A stretch of DNA of 64,000 nt from Apiosordaria backusii (GCA_030549205.1 JAUKTV010000011.1:1238514-1302513); one strand, 5' to 3'; numbered from the stretch's first letter, positions 1 to 11,202 are shown. The notes: a model not told the origin generated them from the letters alone. A program made the numbers and translations.

Positions 1-1
1 G

Positions 2-490
2 TCCAGCCACGCCACCGAGCTCAACAACGCTACCAAGTTCAACAATGTCATCAAGCTCAACAAGGCTGCCAAGTTCAACAAGGTTATCAGGTTCAACAAG
101 GCTGGCAGGTTCAACAGGGCTGCCAGATCCAGCAACACTGGCAAGCTCAGCGACGCTCCCATACCCAACGGCTCGTCGACTGAGATCAAGGCTGACCAAG
201 ACAATGTGCCTTGTGCCTTCATGTTGTTCGCCGACGCTCGCGAGCGCTGGACCAAATCGAACCCTAACTACCGAGCTTTGATTGAGCCCATTCCAAAAAA
301 GACCAAGAATGCCACCGAGCGGTCCAAGTATGACTCACCAGACACTCTTCCAAAGGTCAGCTGCTAACTGATGTTCCTTCCGTTAGGAGATTTCTCACTG
401 CCGAGGGTCCCGAGTACCTATCGAGTCGAGAACCCCATGCCCGACGGGGCACTGGGCCTGGCTGCATCTCGCTGGGCCGATAAGGCTTAG
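2..490 (+). pseudogene. Small repeat protein, family A copy 1 (5' end outside window, frameshifted)
   Basis: The gene enters from outside the window. Codons run in frame from base 2 and encode an 18-bp (6-aa) tandem repeat of the FNKAAK/FNKVIR type. A conserved block follows: RW, then NPNYRALIEPIPK. An intron at 328-386 (GTATGA donor, GCTAAC branch, TTAG acceptor) interrupts a Lys codon in phase 2, as in copies 2 and 3. Exon 2 reads RFLTAEGPEY, then shifts frame and stops at 481-483. The paralogous ending, a YRVENP block plus GLAASRWA, lies intact in the next frame and stops at 488-490. The shift is a 4-bp excess at 415-421 (TACCTAT). With 4 bp discounted, the exons total a multiple of three. 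Function unknown; family membership is seen directly by comparison with 5417, 7420 and 12664. Confidence 0.7.
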
Positions 491-1162
491 AAGTTGACAG
501 TCGAATATAGCAGACATTCTCGGACGATATTCAGGATTGACCGTAACGACTTTTATGGGAGGAATGACCGTTACGAACGAGCACCATGATAAGGCACATA
601 GCTAGCTGAATGCATTGGGGGCTTTATCATCTGAGTGACTGTCTCAGTTTTGTTGCTTTTGTTTCCAGATGCCGTGCTTTTGGACCGGTTCAAACTACTG
701 TGTAGAAATGCATGTTTTATTTGATACATACCTGCCTTATGCTGGTACCTCGTTTCTTATGAAACCCTTTCTCTTTGTGATTACCCGTAGATTCTGCAAT
801 TTGACATATCACGAACCTATGGAGGAATGACAGGACCTCGAGAGCGCTCGAGTATTTCGGATTCTCTTCAAGAATCTTGGCTGCTTTCTTCTCTTAACTT
901 TACCTAGGTAGGTAGTTTCGCTCTGCCGAAAGATGAGACAGCGAACAGCAAGTCATTGGCCACAATGTGAGCCTCAACCTGATGATGGTTTCGATTGGGC
1001 ACTTCTGCCACATCACCCAGAGTGTTGTATCTGGTTCTGATTTTGGAAGATGCTGCCAGAAGCCGATGTTGGTTTCGCTGATTGTCCAAGTTGTTTTTGT
1101 TTTAAGCACTGACGGATAGCTTCCTCTGACAGGTAACCAAAAAGGGTGGAGCTGACAACGTT
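491..1162. other. Intergenic, no gene seen
   Basis: No convincing coding region on either strand. It contains TACCTAGGTAGGTAG at 901-915, one of the scattered ACCTAGGT-type palindromes described in the findings. Confidence 0.5.
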
Positions 1163-1582
1163 TGATGACTAAACCTGGCTGAAGGGGGCTTTTTTGAGTT
1201 GGCTGGTGGCCGCCTTGCACCACAGAAAACACCGGAAAAGCTCAACAATTGTCAGTGCTCGTATTGAACACAGAGATTGGCGCTTGTAGGTGATAACGTT
1301 TATTTGATAACTAAACCTGGCTAAAGTGGGCTTTTTTAAGTTAGCTGGTGGCTGCCTCGTACCACAGAAAACACCGGAAAAGCTTAACAATTATCAGTGC
1401 TCGTATTGAATATAGAGATTGGCGCTTTTAGGTGATAACGTTTGTTTGATGATTAAACCTGGCTAAAGTGGGCTTTTTTGGGTTGGCTGGTGGCCGCCTT
1501 GCACTACAGAAAACACCGGAAAAGCTCAACAATTGTCAGTGCTCGTATTAAACACAGAGATTGGCGCTCTTAGGTGACAACG
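1163..1582. repeat. Three tandem copies of a 142-bp dispersed repeat
   Basis: Three adjacent units start near TTTGATGACTAAACC. The ACCGGAAAAGC landmark falls at 1231, 1373 and 1515, giving an exact 142-bp period. The units differ by scattered, mostly transition-type changes. A fourth copy lies 30 kb away in inverted orientation at 31491-31617. Short open frames in the units are not convincing genes. The unit probably belongs to a dispersed non-coding element whose full form is not visible here. Confidence 0.9.
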
Positions 1583-1682
1583 TGATTGGCACTGTCCGCC
1601 AGGTGCCACAATACCATGGGGTGCAAACGAGAGAAAAAGAAACTCAAAAACGCAATGACATCAAACGCGACGCGACCTCGGT

Positions 1683-1690
1683 CGTATAAA
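1683..1690 (+). promoter_or_regulatory. TATA box of the 2OG oxygenase gene
   Basis: TATAAAAC lies about 140 bp upstream of the ATG at 1830, immediately after the 142-bp repeats. This position suits a fungal core promoter with a short 5' leader. Confidence 0.45.
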
Positions 1691-1829
1691 ACCCGGGGCC
1701 GATAGCCACGTGCTCAAATCTTGACCAGTTTCGATTGAAGAACAGAATTTCAGCGCGACAACTTGTCAAGATTGATTCAGCTACGCCAACAACTTGCAAC
1801 TATCTTGCCTTGTGCTTCAAGCTGTCATC

Positions 1830-4800
1830 ATGGATGCAGCTGCGTCGCTTAACTCTGTTGACAAGGCCAGGAAGGGACTCTGTGAGGCCTTGCAGGGAAT
1901 CAAGGCAGTCGGGAGCTTCGCGGCATTCACCAAAATTCCTGAAACGAGCATCAAGCCAATATTGGTTCACGGTGTCGGCCATATAGCGCATCCTTTGCAG
2001 GAAGTCACAGCTCGGCAACTGATCGAAAAGGCGCGTCAAGCTCCCTATGGCAAGGGCAGCGAGACCTTTGTTGACACATCGGTCCGCAACACGTGGGAGT
2101 TGGATGCGGCTCAACTGGATCTCAACCCTCAGTGGGGATCCACCATCGACACCGCCTGCACATGGGTCGCCCAACAACTGGGCATTACTGCCCCGGTGAC
2201 GGCTGAATTGTACAAGATGTTGATCTACGAGAAGGGAGCCATGTTCAAGGCTCACACCGAGTTCGTCCCGACATAATCCCTGCAAGGTCTATGGCGACTG
2301 ACATGTGTCTGCAGTACTGAGAAGATTCCGGGCATGTTTGGCACTCTTGTCATCTGTCTCCCCTCCGAGCACCAAGGCGGCGACCTTGTCGTGAAGCATC
2401 GCGATGTCACCAAGATCTTCAAGACTTCGGAAACCCAGCCATCCATGGCATGCTGGTTCTCAGATGTCACGCACGAGGTCTTGCCCGTCGCTTCGGGCAT
2501 CCGCTGGGTTCTAACGTACAACCTTGCCATTTCGCCTCAGGTCCACCACCCCTCTGCCGCCATAAACACACCGGAGCTGGACGGCCTTCGAGATGCGTTG
2601 CGTGCATGGCTGGAGTCTCGGGGTCGCAACGACAGTGATAACGAACCTGACCACCTATATTACCTGCTGGACCACACCTACACCAAGGCCAACCTCTCAC
2701 TTCACAGCCTAAAAGGTGCCGATCTAAACAGGATGCAATGCTTAAAAGACATATGCGATAGTCAAAACGTAAGCTTGTGGCTCGGTGTGATAGAAAAGGA
2801 GCAAAGGGGAGGATGCGAGGATGTCTATGACGACCCCTACGACTACCGGTATGGAGGCTGGGAAGAAGATTCGGATGCCGATTCGGAGGACGATTCTGAT
2901 GACGAGGATGAGGACGGTGGTGGTGGTGGAGGAGGAAGGGGCGGAACTGACGATGATGACTGGCATTCGTTTGTCGATATTATAGACACAAATGTCTCGA
3001 TCACGAGGCTCGTTACATCCAACGGACGCACCCTGCGCGAAGATATGACGATCGCAGAGGGTGAGCTGGAAGAGAAGCTGATTCAGGACTACGAGGACCC
3101 GTTTGGCAAAGCCGAACGCCGTGAGGAGGACTACCCGGGCTTTACAGGCAACGAGGTATGCAAAACTTAGGTCATTATTTGCACCGGACTAACTTCTCGC
3201 GCCCCCAAGGGAGTCTCAGCGACCCACTGGTACCGCATGACGGTTTGTTCCCCCCTTGCTTTGAGTTGCCCACCAGGCTTACCACCCGATATAGGTTGCC
3301 GTCATCGTTCCCAATGACGCCGTCGACCAGTTCCTGATTAAAGGCACTACCAAAAAGGAGGCACAGATCCTTCTGCCCCAGTACCTAGCGAAATGCGCCA
3401 ACTCGGAGACTCGTGAGTCGGCGATGAAGATTGTTCGCCACCTCGCGCAATTTGCGTGGTCAGACAAGTCTCTGGATCGTTACACCTACTACTCTGAACC
3501 TCTGGTCTTTAATGAGGAGATTGCACTACATTTTGTAGCGACTGTTCTAGAGCATCGGGAATACGAGCTGTTTTGCCAGGCCATGGATTGGTTCAAGAGC
3601 AAACTCGGGACACCCCTCTTTGCTCTCGTCAAGAAGGCAGCAGCCGAGGACTCGTTCGACTTCAGCCAGGTCAAGGACAGGTATGTGTTTAGTGGAGGTA
3701 CGGTCAGTTCATTTCTGACGTTCTTTAGTCTCGCACAAAATCTTTCCCTTCTCCCAGTGGCCGACCAGATGCAGCTATTGACTGTGCTTGGGCTACCGAG
3801 CGACGCTTCTTACAATCCTCAGATCGGGAAATGGGCAGCCGATGAAGTTGTTCCTGCCGCTATAGGAGTGTGTCTAGGGCCAAAGGTTGTCTCGGCGAGT
3901 GGGAGTGCCATCGTCAACATGGTAAGGGAATATCACGATATCGAGTATTTGAAGACAAAGTAAGACAAAACCTCTTCAGTAATAGTTTGTTACAGCGGGC
4001 TAACCTCACGCGTAGATTGATCCCAGTGATCGAAAAACAAGCCTCGCTGACGCCATTTGCTTTGAATGCTCTTATGCGGGTCATCTGCTTAGCAACCGAG
4101 GACGCCTTTGACAAGGCCGTCACGTTGCAGCTCTGTAAACCGCTGCTCAGTTCTGTATTGGATATCTTCTGTGTCACCAATCTCCGGACCAAGGAGGCGG
4201 TAGAATCTTCGTATAACGCTCCAAAGACCCGCAGTTGGAATTATTGGGAAATGGACGCTGCTCAGAAGGGGCCACACCAACACCCCGAGATGTACATCAG
4301 CCCCAGTCTCTTGGCCGAGTGCCTGACCCGCTGTATTCAGCTCAACTGGGACGACCTGGCGAGGCGCTTTTCTCTCAAGATTGTCGCCAAGATTGCCCAA
4401 GTCCCCCCTGTCGAGTTCCATTACCTCTGGATGCCCTTCGTCCGCGAACTCATCTCCGCCCTAGATGCCGCTAACGTCCCCTCTCCACGCCGCGTTATCA
4501 AGAACTTGCGCGTGCCATCTTCGAGGCATACCTGGATAAGCAAGTGGGAATGGAGCCGAGCGGTGCAGTCGACTATAGCGGCCAGGGCCCCGTAAGCTGT
4601 AGCTGTACGGACTGTCAGTCCCTGAATCGCTTCCTAGCATCAGGGCAGCGCAGTTGGCATTTTCCCGCGGCTGAGAAGAGGCGCAGGCACGTGGAAGGCC
4701 AGGTGAGCTACCTGAAACTGAGCTGCTTGTGCCAGACGGAGAGGCGGGGAAGCCCGCACACGCTCATTGTCACAAAGAAGGTTGACACGGGCGTGCAAGC

Positions 4801-5023
4801 CAAGAAGGAGTGGACCTATCGGTTCACTCAGGCGTGGGTCGAGTTCAGCAAGTTTGACCAGGCAAAGCTGAAGGTGCTTCTTGGTGAGGACTGGGAGAAG
4901 ATTACGAGCATGCGGCATCTTCAACTCAACCAGGTTGAGGGGGCTCATGTACAGCGCGGACCCCGGCCGCGGCCAGGGCATGGTTATCGCGTTGCGGGCG
5001 TGAAGCGGAGGGCTGGTGACTGA
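1830..5023 (+). pseudogene. Fungal 2OG-Fe(II) oxygenase-like protein, single frameshift
   Basis: Six exons: 1830-2260, 2315-3155, 3210-3242, 3295-3680, 3729-3921, 3996-5023. The first splice builds HTDTEK, the H-x-D iron ligands. The distal His is in SDVTHEVLP and the 2-oxoglutarate-binding Arg in GIRWVLTYNL. An acidic/Gly-rich linker follows near 2870-2960, then a long helical C-terminal region ending in GVKRRAGD. This is the layout of the large (about 970 aa) ascomycete Fe2OG family of unknown substrate. Exon lengths sum to 2912, one base short of a multiple of three. The frame changes near 4478-4486, in a C-rich run, where the alternative frame continues with YQELARAIFEAYLD. The choice is between a young pseudogene and a one-base homopolymer error in the assembly. 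A GTG-like upstream extension is not needed; ATG 1830 is the first in-frame ATG. Confidence 0.8.
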
Positions 5024-5416
5024 AAGACGGATTAGAGGCCTCAAACTTGTGGCAAAACTGCAGGGCATCCAGACTGTAGGAATCAGTAGTTTGGTCTCGG
5101 CGTTGGTGTAGAATCTGAAGTTGGACTAGGTAAGGTAATTCTGTAATAGCTAATGTCCTTGTATTGGGGAAGAATCTGGATTTAAGGTTTTGTTTACATT
5201 TCTATCCGGGGCGGAGGTTATTAGGAGGTTACTTGTAAGTCCTTTTGGGGACAATTTATATCGATAATATTCAGATAATCTTCACTCCCCATATTGAGGT
5301 ATTGTATTGTTCACTGATATCATTGTACCACTGCACAAATCACTGCAGCCTCCCACAATCCAACGATCCTTCACCAACTACCACCTACCTACTCCCGTAC
5401 CCACAACATCAACAAA
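5024..5416. other. Intergenic / promoter of family A copy 2
   Basis: No gene seen. A CT-rich, ACC-rich leader directly precedes ATG 5417 (ATCAACAAAATG), as is usual for highly expressed fungal genes. Confidence 0.4.
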
Positions 5417-5998
5417 ATGACTTCCAATATCGGTATCACCCAGCTCGCTTCAAAGCGCGCTTTCAACCACACTGCTGCTCAAGTCACCTTAAGCCAGGCT
5501 ATTGCTGAGGCCAAGGCCAAGTTCGATCGGGCTATAGCTGAGGCTAAGTTCGAGTTTGACTACCTAGGCTCTTGCTGAGGCTAAGTTCGACCAGACTGTC
5601 GCCGAGGCCAACTCTATCTCGCTCGCCGGCGCTGCCGAGAACAACGAGAGTCGTCTGGCTGTCGAGGGAAACATCAGCAACACCACTGCTGGCGGCGCCG
5701 CCTCATATGCAATGATGCCCATCGGTGAGGCAATGAAACGTTGGGTTGCAAGTCACCCCGAGTGGGTGCCGCTGGTCAGCGCCCCGAAGGAGCAAGCTAC
5801 TCCCGCCGAGTAAGTTCAACGGCCCATCGTCCACTCTTTCTTGTCTAAAAACATGTACTACCTTAACTTATATCCTTTTGTTCCAGCCGCTTCTTGACTG
5901 TGGAGGCCATTGAATACCGAGTGGAAAACCCGTTTCCCGAGGGTTGGCCAGGTCTCGCGGCGTCCGTCTGGGCGCCGTGGAACCAGAGCCAGGAGTAG
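5417..5998 (+). pseudogene. Small repeat protein, family A copy 2 (7-bp insertion)
   Basis: ATG 5417 opens MTSNIGITQLASKRAF, followed by 9-10 residue repeats of the KFDRAIAEA type (three units). A premature TGA follows inside the second unit. The cause is TACCTAG at 5561-5567. If those 7 bp are discounted, the frame continues through another KFDQTVAEA unit, the conserved MKRWVASHPEWVPLV block, the phase-2 intron 5810-5886 (GTAAGT...TTCCAG) and the ending RFLTVEAIEYRVENP...GLAASVWAPW. Exons then total 498 bp, a multiple of three. Alanine/lysine heptad-like repeats suggest a helical N-terminus. Role unknown. The gene is either a pseudogene or, if the 7 bp are absent from mRNA, still active. Confidence 0.75.
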
Positions 5999-7252
5999 GG
6001 ATTTCGCTATTCAGCTACCAGACCAAAGATAGTAGTGAGGTGAGAAAAGGCCTCTGATACCTGAAGTGGTTGGGTGAGGGCATTCACAAGTCCTTATCTT
6101 ATCTCTTATCTCTTATCTGGCTGTGCCCCACTATTGGCCCAGTCAAAGAGATCCACCACCTCACGCAACCTATTTCAGGAGGACTGTTTGACAGATTCAA
6201 TTGCAATTCATTACCTTTTTCCATACTTTCTTATGACCTATTAGTTCATTTAATGGACCACTGTATTAGCCTCTGGAGGAATTAAGAGTGTGGATAGAGG
6301 TGACAACTAAGCAGCACGGGGAGAGAAGTGGTGTTGTTGGTAATGGTAGTCTGGGAGGAATGTGGTTCACGACGGATGATGTGAATGAAGTTATGACTTT
6401 TTATGACCTTCTCTTTTCCTTGCATTGCTGTGTACTGTTATTGCTTTTTGTATGATCCTTTGGTTCTTTCGTCTGCATTTAATTTTATGTGCTTCTGTCT
6501 TTTCCCACAGCGGACTGTTGCAATGCAATCTTCTAGTTTTATACCTTATTAAACAGGCTCAAACAACGCCTGTCATGAGACATTCGTCAGCGTATAACGC
6601 GGTATAAATGCAACTGCTATTCGATAGATTGTGGGGTTCTTGTTTGTTGACATAGAACCCGGATCATTGCGCTTGAATCACAAATGGATCTCTTGGAGTA
6701 TGCTGGATGACATCGCGACACTCTCACAAGAGTGCATGAATGTGGGCCTACAGGGTGTGTTGAGCGGCTGGGTTTGAGAAGCAGCAGTCACTTCTTATTC
6801 TTTTATTTTATCTCTCTTGCTATTGTCCGCCTGCTCTGAGGTGGAGACTCTGTTACCTATCTGAGGCCACCAATGCTGACAGAATTCTGAGTACCTGTTC
6901 TCAGGAGCAAGGCGCCGAATAATCGTAATCGGACAGGTGGTTCAAGGCTTAAAATGATAAGCAAAGGGAACAGGTGTAAGCTAACCCAGAAACCAACGAT
7001 ATTCTCGGTTCGAATGATCACGAGCTTGCAGTGAATATCAATTGACAATAGTAAGATACCAGCAAAAGTGATTAGAGTCTGGCTCAGGAGCACCTAAATC
7101 TAGGTTGAGGAGCAAGCTAAAGCCCCAAGGCCTTTGGTAATTCACGGTAATCCGATGGCTGGGGAGCAAAAGTGAATAGCTCACCAACGCCATGACCCTT
7201 GCGCCTGGGTGAAGTGCTCCTTGATGGCCCACCTATCGATGTCCTAGAGACC
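5999..7252. other. Intergenic
   Basis: No gene recognised. A short TCTTATC microsatellite lies near 6092-6118. Open frames are short and lack homology cues. Confidence 0.4.
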
Positions 7253-7259
7253 TATAAAA
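7253..7259 (+). promoter_or_regulatory. TATA box of family A copy 3
   Basis: TATAAAA followed by a pyrimidine-rich leader (CCTTCCCCCCC) lies about 165 bp upstream of ATG 7420. Confidence 0.5.
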
Positions 7260-7419
7260 GTTTCCCTTCCCCCCCAGGATTCCTGAACTCTTCCTTCTTT
7301 CCTCCCCACAACCATCGGTCAGACAGCATCAGGCTAGATACATTGCTGCAAACTACCGACTTCCCTCTCGCATTTATCCCACTACACCAACACACCCTTT
7401 CTTACCATCACTTGCCAAG

Positions 7420-8116
7420 ATGTTTTCCCACGTCAACAGCAATCCGTTCATGGGGGAGGAAACTCTGAACACCAAGCTGGCCAACTTGAACCCGTTCCTG
7501 ACCGAAGGCAACACCAAGCCCATTACCAATCCTTTCCGAAGCCCTGCCGTCAAACCCTTCAACAACTCAGTTACCAACGTCTTTGGCACCCCTTCTGGCA
7601 GTCCTTTCAGCAACCCTTCTAACAATCCATTCGGCAACCCTTTTAACAATCCGTTCGGCAACCCGTTCGGCAACCCGTTCATGGCCAATGGTAACGGTAA
7701 CATGTTCAACAACCCGCCCGCCGCTGAGAGCAACATAGCCATGTACGCCACTGAGACCGAAGACACTCAGCCTGCCGCTGTGGTCAGCACCGACAAGGAC
7801 ACTTCCGAGGCGGCCTCGTATGCCAGCATGTCGATCGCCGACGCCTGGCGCCGCTGGAAGGAAGCCCACCCCGACTACAAGCCCTTGATCACCCCCATCG
7901 AGAAGCCGGACCCTTCCATCAGCAAGTAAGTTTATTGACCTCTCACCTCTCATCTAACTGTCGTTATCTACATCGGTACTCAAAAGTCAGATGCTAACTG
8001 ACTTTCTCCGCGCTAGGTACTTCTTGGCTCCGGAAACCTTTACAATGGAGAACCTCACCCTCGGTTACCCCGGGCTCGCGGCCTCCTGCTGGGCGCCGTG
8101 GGCTCAGCAGCAGTAG
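7420..8116 (+). CDS. NPF-repeat small protein, family A copy 3 (intact)
   Basis: Two exons, 7420-7925 and 8017-8116, with a 91-bp intron (GTAAGT donor, GCTAAC branch). The first about 100 residues carry eight NPF tripeptides, five of them in the short run NNPFGNPFNNPFGNPFGNPF. A linker and the family block WRRWKEAHPDYKPLITPIEK follow. Exon 2 adds YFLAPETFTMENL and GLAASCWAPW. The intron splits a Lys codon exactly as in copies 1 and 2. NPF motifs are known ligands of EH domains in endocytic adaptors, so EH binding is a possible role, but repeat drift could also produce them. No signal peptide or membrane segment is visible. This is the only clearly intact member of the three full-length copies. 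Confidence 0.8.
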
Positions 8117-8864
8117 GTAGCGCAACGCAGGAACCGACACAATCTTGGGATAAAGGGCCCACGAATTTACGGCTAAGGATGAATCATGGATGATGATTTT
8201 ATGAGCAATGCTTGAGGAGGAAGATTCTATCTTAGAGAGATGAATTAATTCTTTTCGGTGGAGCAGCTTTTTCTTCTTGCCTCCTTTGCTTGAGTGTTTT
8301 GCCTGAATTCTGCTTTCTATCAGTCTTTTCTTTTTGGTGTGTTCTTTGGATTGAGAACGTGCGTATTGGAGCTCTTGAATCGTGCAATTTGATAGGACAC
8401 TTAACCTTTCCTTTTTTTTCTGCTCTCTCTTGTTTTGTGTCTGTGTGTGGTCTGGATTTGGAATTTTGGATAAACCACTTGCAATTACTTGGAGATGCGG
8501 TCTGTGCGTTGTGCTTTGGGTGATCCAGGGGCTGGGCTGATGCTGTGACCTTATTGGCTGACAACATGAAGTGTCAACAAATCATCCTTTTGCTTTCAAC
8601 ACCTGTAATTGAGAGCAAAAGACGACGCGCAAAAGCTTTGCGCGACTAATTGAAGTTAATTATATATACAACATGTGATATGACAGAGGTAGGTATGTAT
8701 ATGAAACGCGAAGATATTGGTCTGAAGTTCGGGCAGCCCACATCTTGCGGTTGATGGAGACGACAGCAACACCTCCGTCCTTCATGACAGCTGTCTGCAC
8801 TCATCGCTTGAATCTTCTCATAATTTGTTGGGTGATGTCTCTGGAAGCGTTACCCAGTCCTACG
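8117..8864. other. Intergenic
   Basis: No gene seen. T-rich downstream of copy 3. The motif GGTAGGTA occurs near 8690. Confidence 0.4.
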
Positions 8865-9265
8865 CAGGGTGGGCAGTGAGCCAAGCTAAGCCAAGCCGAG
8901 AGTCCGGCTTGATTTGTCTTGCAGATTTGACGGCTCGGCTTGCTTGAAGCCATCACCAGCTTGTCTTGTCATCGCCGTCTTGTCAAGACAAGCCGGATCC
9001 CGGAGGCTATTTTTCTTGGTTCCGGGGCTCCATTTTTCCAGTCCGGGCCGGAGGCCGGGAGCCGGCGACTAACCCCCAAAAGTGCCCGGCTCTAACCCTA
9101 AACATCTAGGGTTAGGGTCAGGGTTACTGTCTTTTCAAGCCTACAAGACGAGAGTCAATAGGGAGTGGTTTACCTAGCTCAGGCCAAAATATGGTAGGCT
9201 TGTCTTGGCTTGCTTGCTTGTCTTGAGGTCAAGACAAGACATGGCTTGGCTCACTGCCCACCCTG
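8865..9265. mobile_element. Non-autonomous hAT-like MITE with 22-bp TIRs
   Basis: Perfect 22-bp terminal inverted repeats occupy 8865-8886 (starting CAGGGTGGGCAGTGAG) and 9244-9265. CAGGG...CCCTG ends are typical of the hAT superfamily. The flanking octamers GTCCTACG (8857-8864) and GCCCTAGG (9266-9273) agree at 6 of 8 positions, as expected for a decayed 8-bp target duplication. The 401-bp interior is non-coding. It has subterminal CAAGAC/GTCTTG repeats, inverted GCCGG-rich stretches, and a telomere-like palindromic core at 9091-9127 (CCCTAA...TTAGGG). No transposase is present, so mobility would need an autonomous relative elsewhere. Confidence 0.8.
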
Positions 9266-9645
9266 GCCCTAGGTACGTACCGGTAACCGAGCCAGAATAG
9301 TGGCATTGTGTATATTCACTCTTGTATTCACCGATAATTTAAGGTACCTTACTGAGACACTCTGATCTGATAAACATAACGGATACCCTCAGCATGTGCA
9401 TGGAGGACTCTGAGTGAAAACAAAGAGTTGGGATTTCCCAGGTTATATCACTACCTAGGTAAACTTTGCATATGTGCATTTGACACTTCCCCGATCATGA
9501 TCAGTCACGGGGCATATCAGAGCATGTTGCGAAAAGGATGATTAGGCACTCTACTTCCTCCATTCACTTCCAATGGCTCAGATATCAGCGTCAATCTCTC
9601 CTGGCAATTCACTCCAACTATTCACTCCTTAGTGTTATGGCTGGG

Positions 9646-9652
9646 TATAAAT
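9646..9652 (+). promoter_or_regulatory. TATA box of family B copy 1
   Basis: TATAAAT in the context GGCTGGGTATAAATTCC, about 140 bp upstream of ATG 9789. The sister gene has the same spacing. Confidence 0.5.
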
Positions 9653-9788
9653 TCCACAGGGAGGCCATCATCTTCCTCTCTTCCTCTTTCCTTCTGCACC
9701 AGCAAAAAAGCCCAACAAGGCAGACAGATCCTATCACGCCACCACAGGCACAAATATTTTCACCTTCGACCAACTCACCGGCGTCAAA

Positions 9789-10046
9789 ATGTCCTCTTCC
9801 ACCGAGAAATCTAGCGGCACTGCTGAGCAGTCCCAGACCAAGGCGGACACTTCCAAGGTGGACACTTTCGTCAAGCATCGAAGCGTTATCACAATTCCGT
9901 CCCGCGTCCCTCGGGCTCCCACAGACAGGATTACCAACCCCAAGAAGAGGGCTTCAACAGACAAGAACAAACAGTATGTATTTTACTTTTCAGAGCTCTG
10001 CTTCTCTTGAACAAGGCTAATGCTGATGTAATGCCTTAGGGCCTAA
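9789..10046 (+). CDS. Small basic protein, family B copy 1
   Basis: Two exons, 9789-9973 and 10040-10046, with a 66-bp intron (GTATGT donor, CTTAG acceptor); predicted 63 aa. It begins MSSSTEKSSGTAEQ, is Ser/Thr/Lys-rich, and has the family block SVITIPSRVPRAP, then D(R)I(T)NPKKR, a short basic cluster that could act as a nuclear signal. The paralog at 11002 aligns over the whole length. Both share a downstream TTAG/GGCCTRA segment, which supports the intron. No known domain is recognised and function is unknown. Confidence 0.6.
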
Positions 10047-10849
10047 ATCCACTTGCAGCTGTGAAATTGCCAAAGATGATCACCGGCCACAGTCATTGGA
10101 TTCTGAGGATGGGGAGGGGGCAATATGGTATATTCGGAGCTTGGTGGACGGAGAAAGCATCAACCTGAATCGCTATTTGCGATGCAACTAGCATAAACAT
10201 TTCAGATATCTAATTAGCTATCTTACTTGGTAGTAGGTGGTGGTGAGGTTGCGGAAAATTGACAGTGATTGTTGGCCAGCCACTCTTCTTCCCTTTGTAG
10301 ATCTCTGTTACATACGGGTGACCGCAGGTAGGACAGCACCGAGAGCCATGGTTCTTCCTCCTCCGACTCTGCATGCCTGACAGTACAAAGCGTTGTCACC
10401 GGACATGGCTTCATGTGTATGTAAAACACAATAGTTTAACTATTTGTATGAGTGACAGATCGCCGGCTGAATACCTAACAAGCTGTTGGCCACAGGTTAT
10501 TGTCGAGAAGAGAAAAACATATAGCTCGGAGTTTGGCAAAGAGATATGATTGGAGTGGTGTAGTATTTCTTCAAGGGTACCCTCTGGCTCAGAATATTTG
10601 AGCTCATACCTCTCTTCTGTCTCTTCTACCCTGAATACTTTAAGTTAGATGTTTTTCTCCTTTCCTTTATTCACTCCTTTTACACATTTCACACCTTGCA
10701 TTAAATCCCCATATTTCTCAATTCACTTTTCAATTCTCCGCAGTTGCTCTCCCCATATATAATAATTATTCACCTCCATTAGTGGCTCCTAGAAAGGACC
10801 TGGTGATTCACTAGGCCCTACCGACTGAACGGGACAGGATCTGGATGGG
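10047..10849. other. Intergenic
   Basis: No supported gene between the two family B copies. Confidence 0.35.
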
Positions 10850-10857
10850 TATAAAAA
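10850..10857 (+). promoter_or_regulatory. TATA box of family B copy 2
   Basis: TATAAAAA in the context GGATGGGTATAAAAACTT, about 150 bp upstream of ATG 11002. It resembles the promoter context of copy 1, so the duplication probably included regulatory DNA. Confidence 0.5.
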
Positions 10858-11001
10858 CTTCACGATGGAAGCCCTGATACTTCGCCTTTCTCTTTTCTTC
10901 TACATCATCAAGCAACCTTCACGCAAAGCCAGATACAGACCGACAGACCCTTACACACAAGAACAGTCCCCATCGTTTAGTACCTCTCCATCAAACAAGC
11001 A

Positions 11002-11202
11002 ATGTCATCTTCGTCTTCCACCGAGAAGCCCACTGGCTCTGCCGAGCAAGTCAAGATGGAGACCGCCGAGCAGTCCAACACCAAGACCGACACATCCAAG
11101 GTCGCTAACTTCATCAAAATCGCCTCAGTTCTCACTGTCAGCTCACGGACCCCTCGTCCGCCGGCAGACAAGATCAGCAATCCTAAGAAGAGGACTGCCT
11201 AA
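11002..11202 (+). CDS. Small basic protein, family B copy 2
   Basis: Single open frame of 66 aa. MSSSSSTEKPTGSAEQ aligns with copy 1, followed by SKVANFIKIASVLTV, SSRTPRPPADK and ISNPKKRTA. Relative to copy 1 it stops earlier. DNA resembling copy 1's intron end (TTTAGGGCCTGA, near 11305) still follows, so the original final exon has been bypassed by a new stop. No recognised domain. Conserved residues against copy 1 cluster in the SRxPRxPxD and NPKKR parts, suggesting these matter most. Confidence 0.6.
   Translation: MSSSSSTEKPTGSAEQVKMETAEQSNTKTDTSKVANFIKIASVLTVSSRTPRPPADKISNPKKRTA

Noticed and set aside
1163..1582. CRISPR-like array or coding repeats
   Set aside because: Units are contiguous 142-bp copies without spacers, in a fungal genome; short frames vary between units.
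1794..1829. Upstream start of the 2OG oxygenase
   Set aside because: The extension begins with a non-ATG codon; ATG 1830 is the first in-frame ATG.
5561..5567. Reading the TACCTAG site as a small spliced intron
   Set aside because: Seven bases with no GT-AG borders; a spliceosomal intron of this size is not possible, though another form of skipping is untested.
9091..9127. Interstitial telomere marking a chromosome fusion
   Set aside because: Only a couple of hexamers in palindromic order, located inside a MITE.
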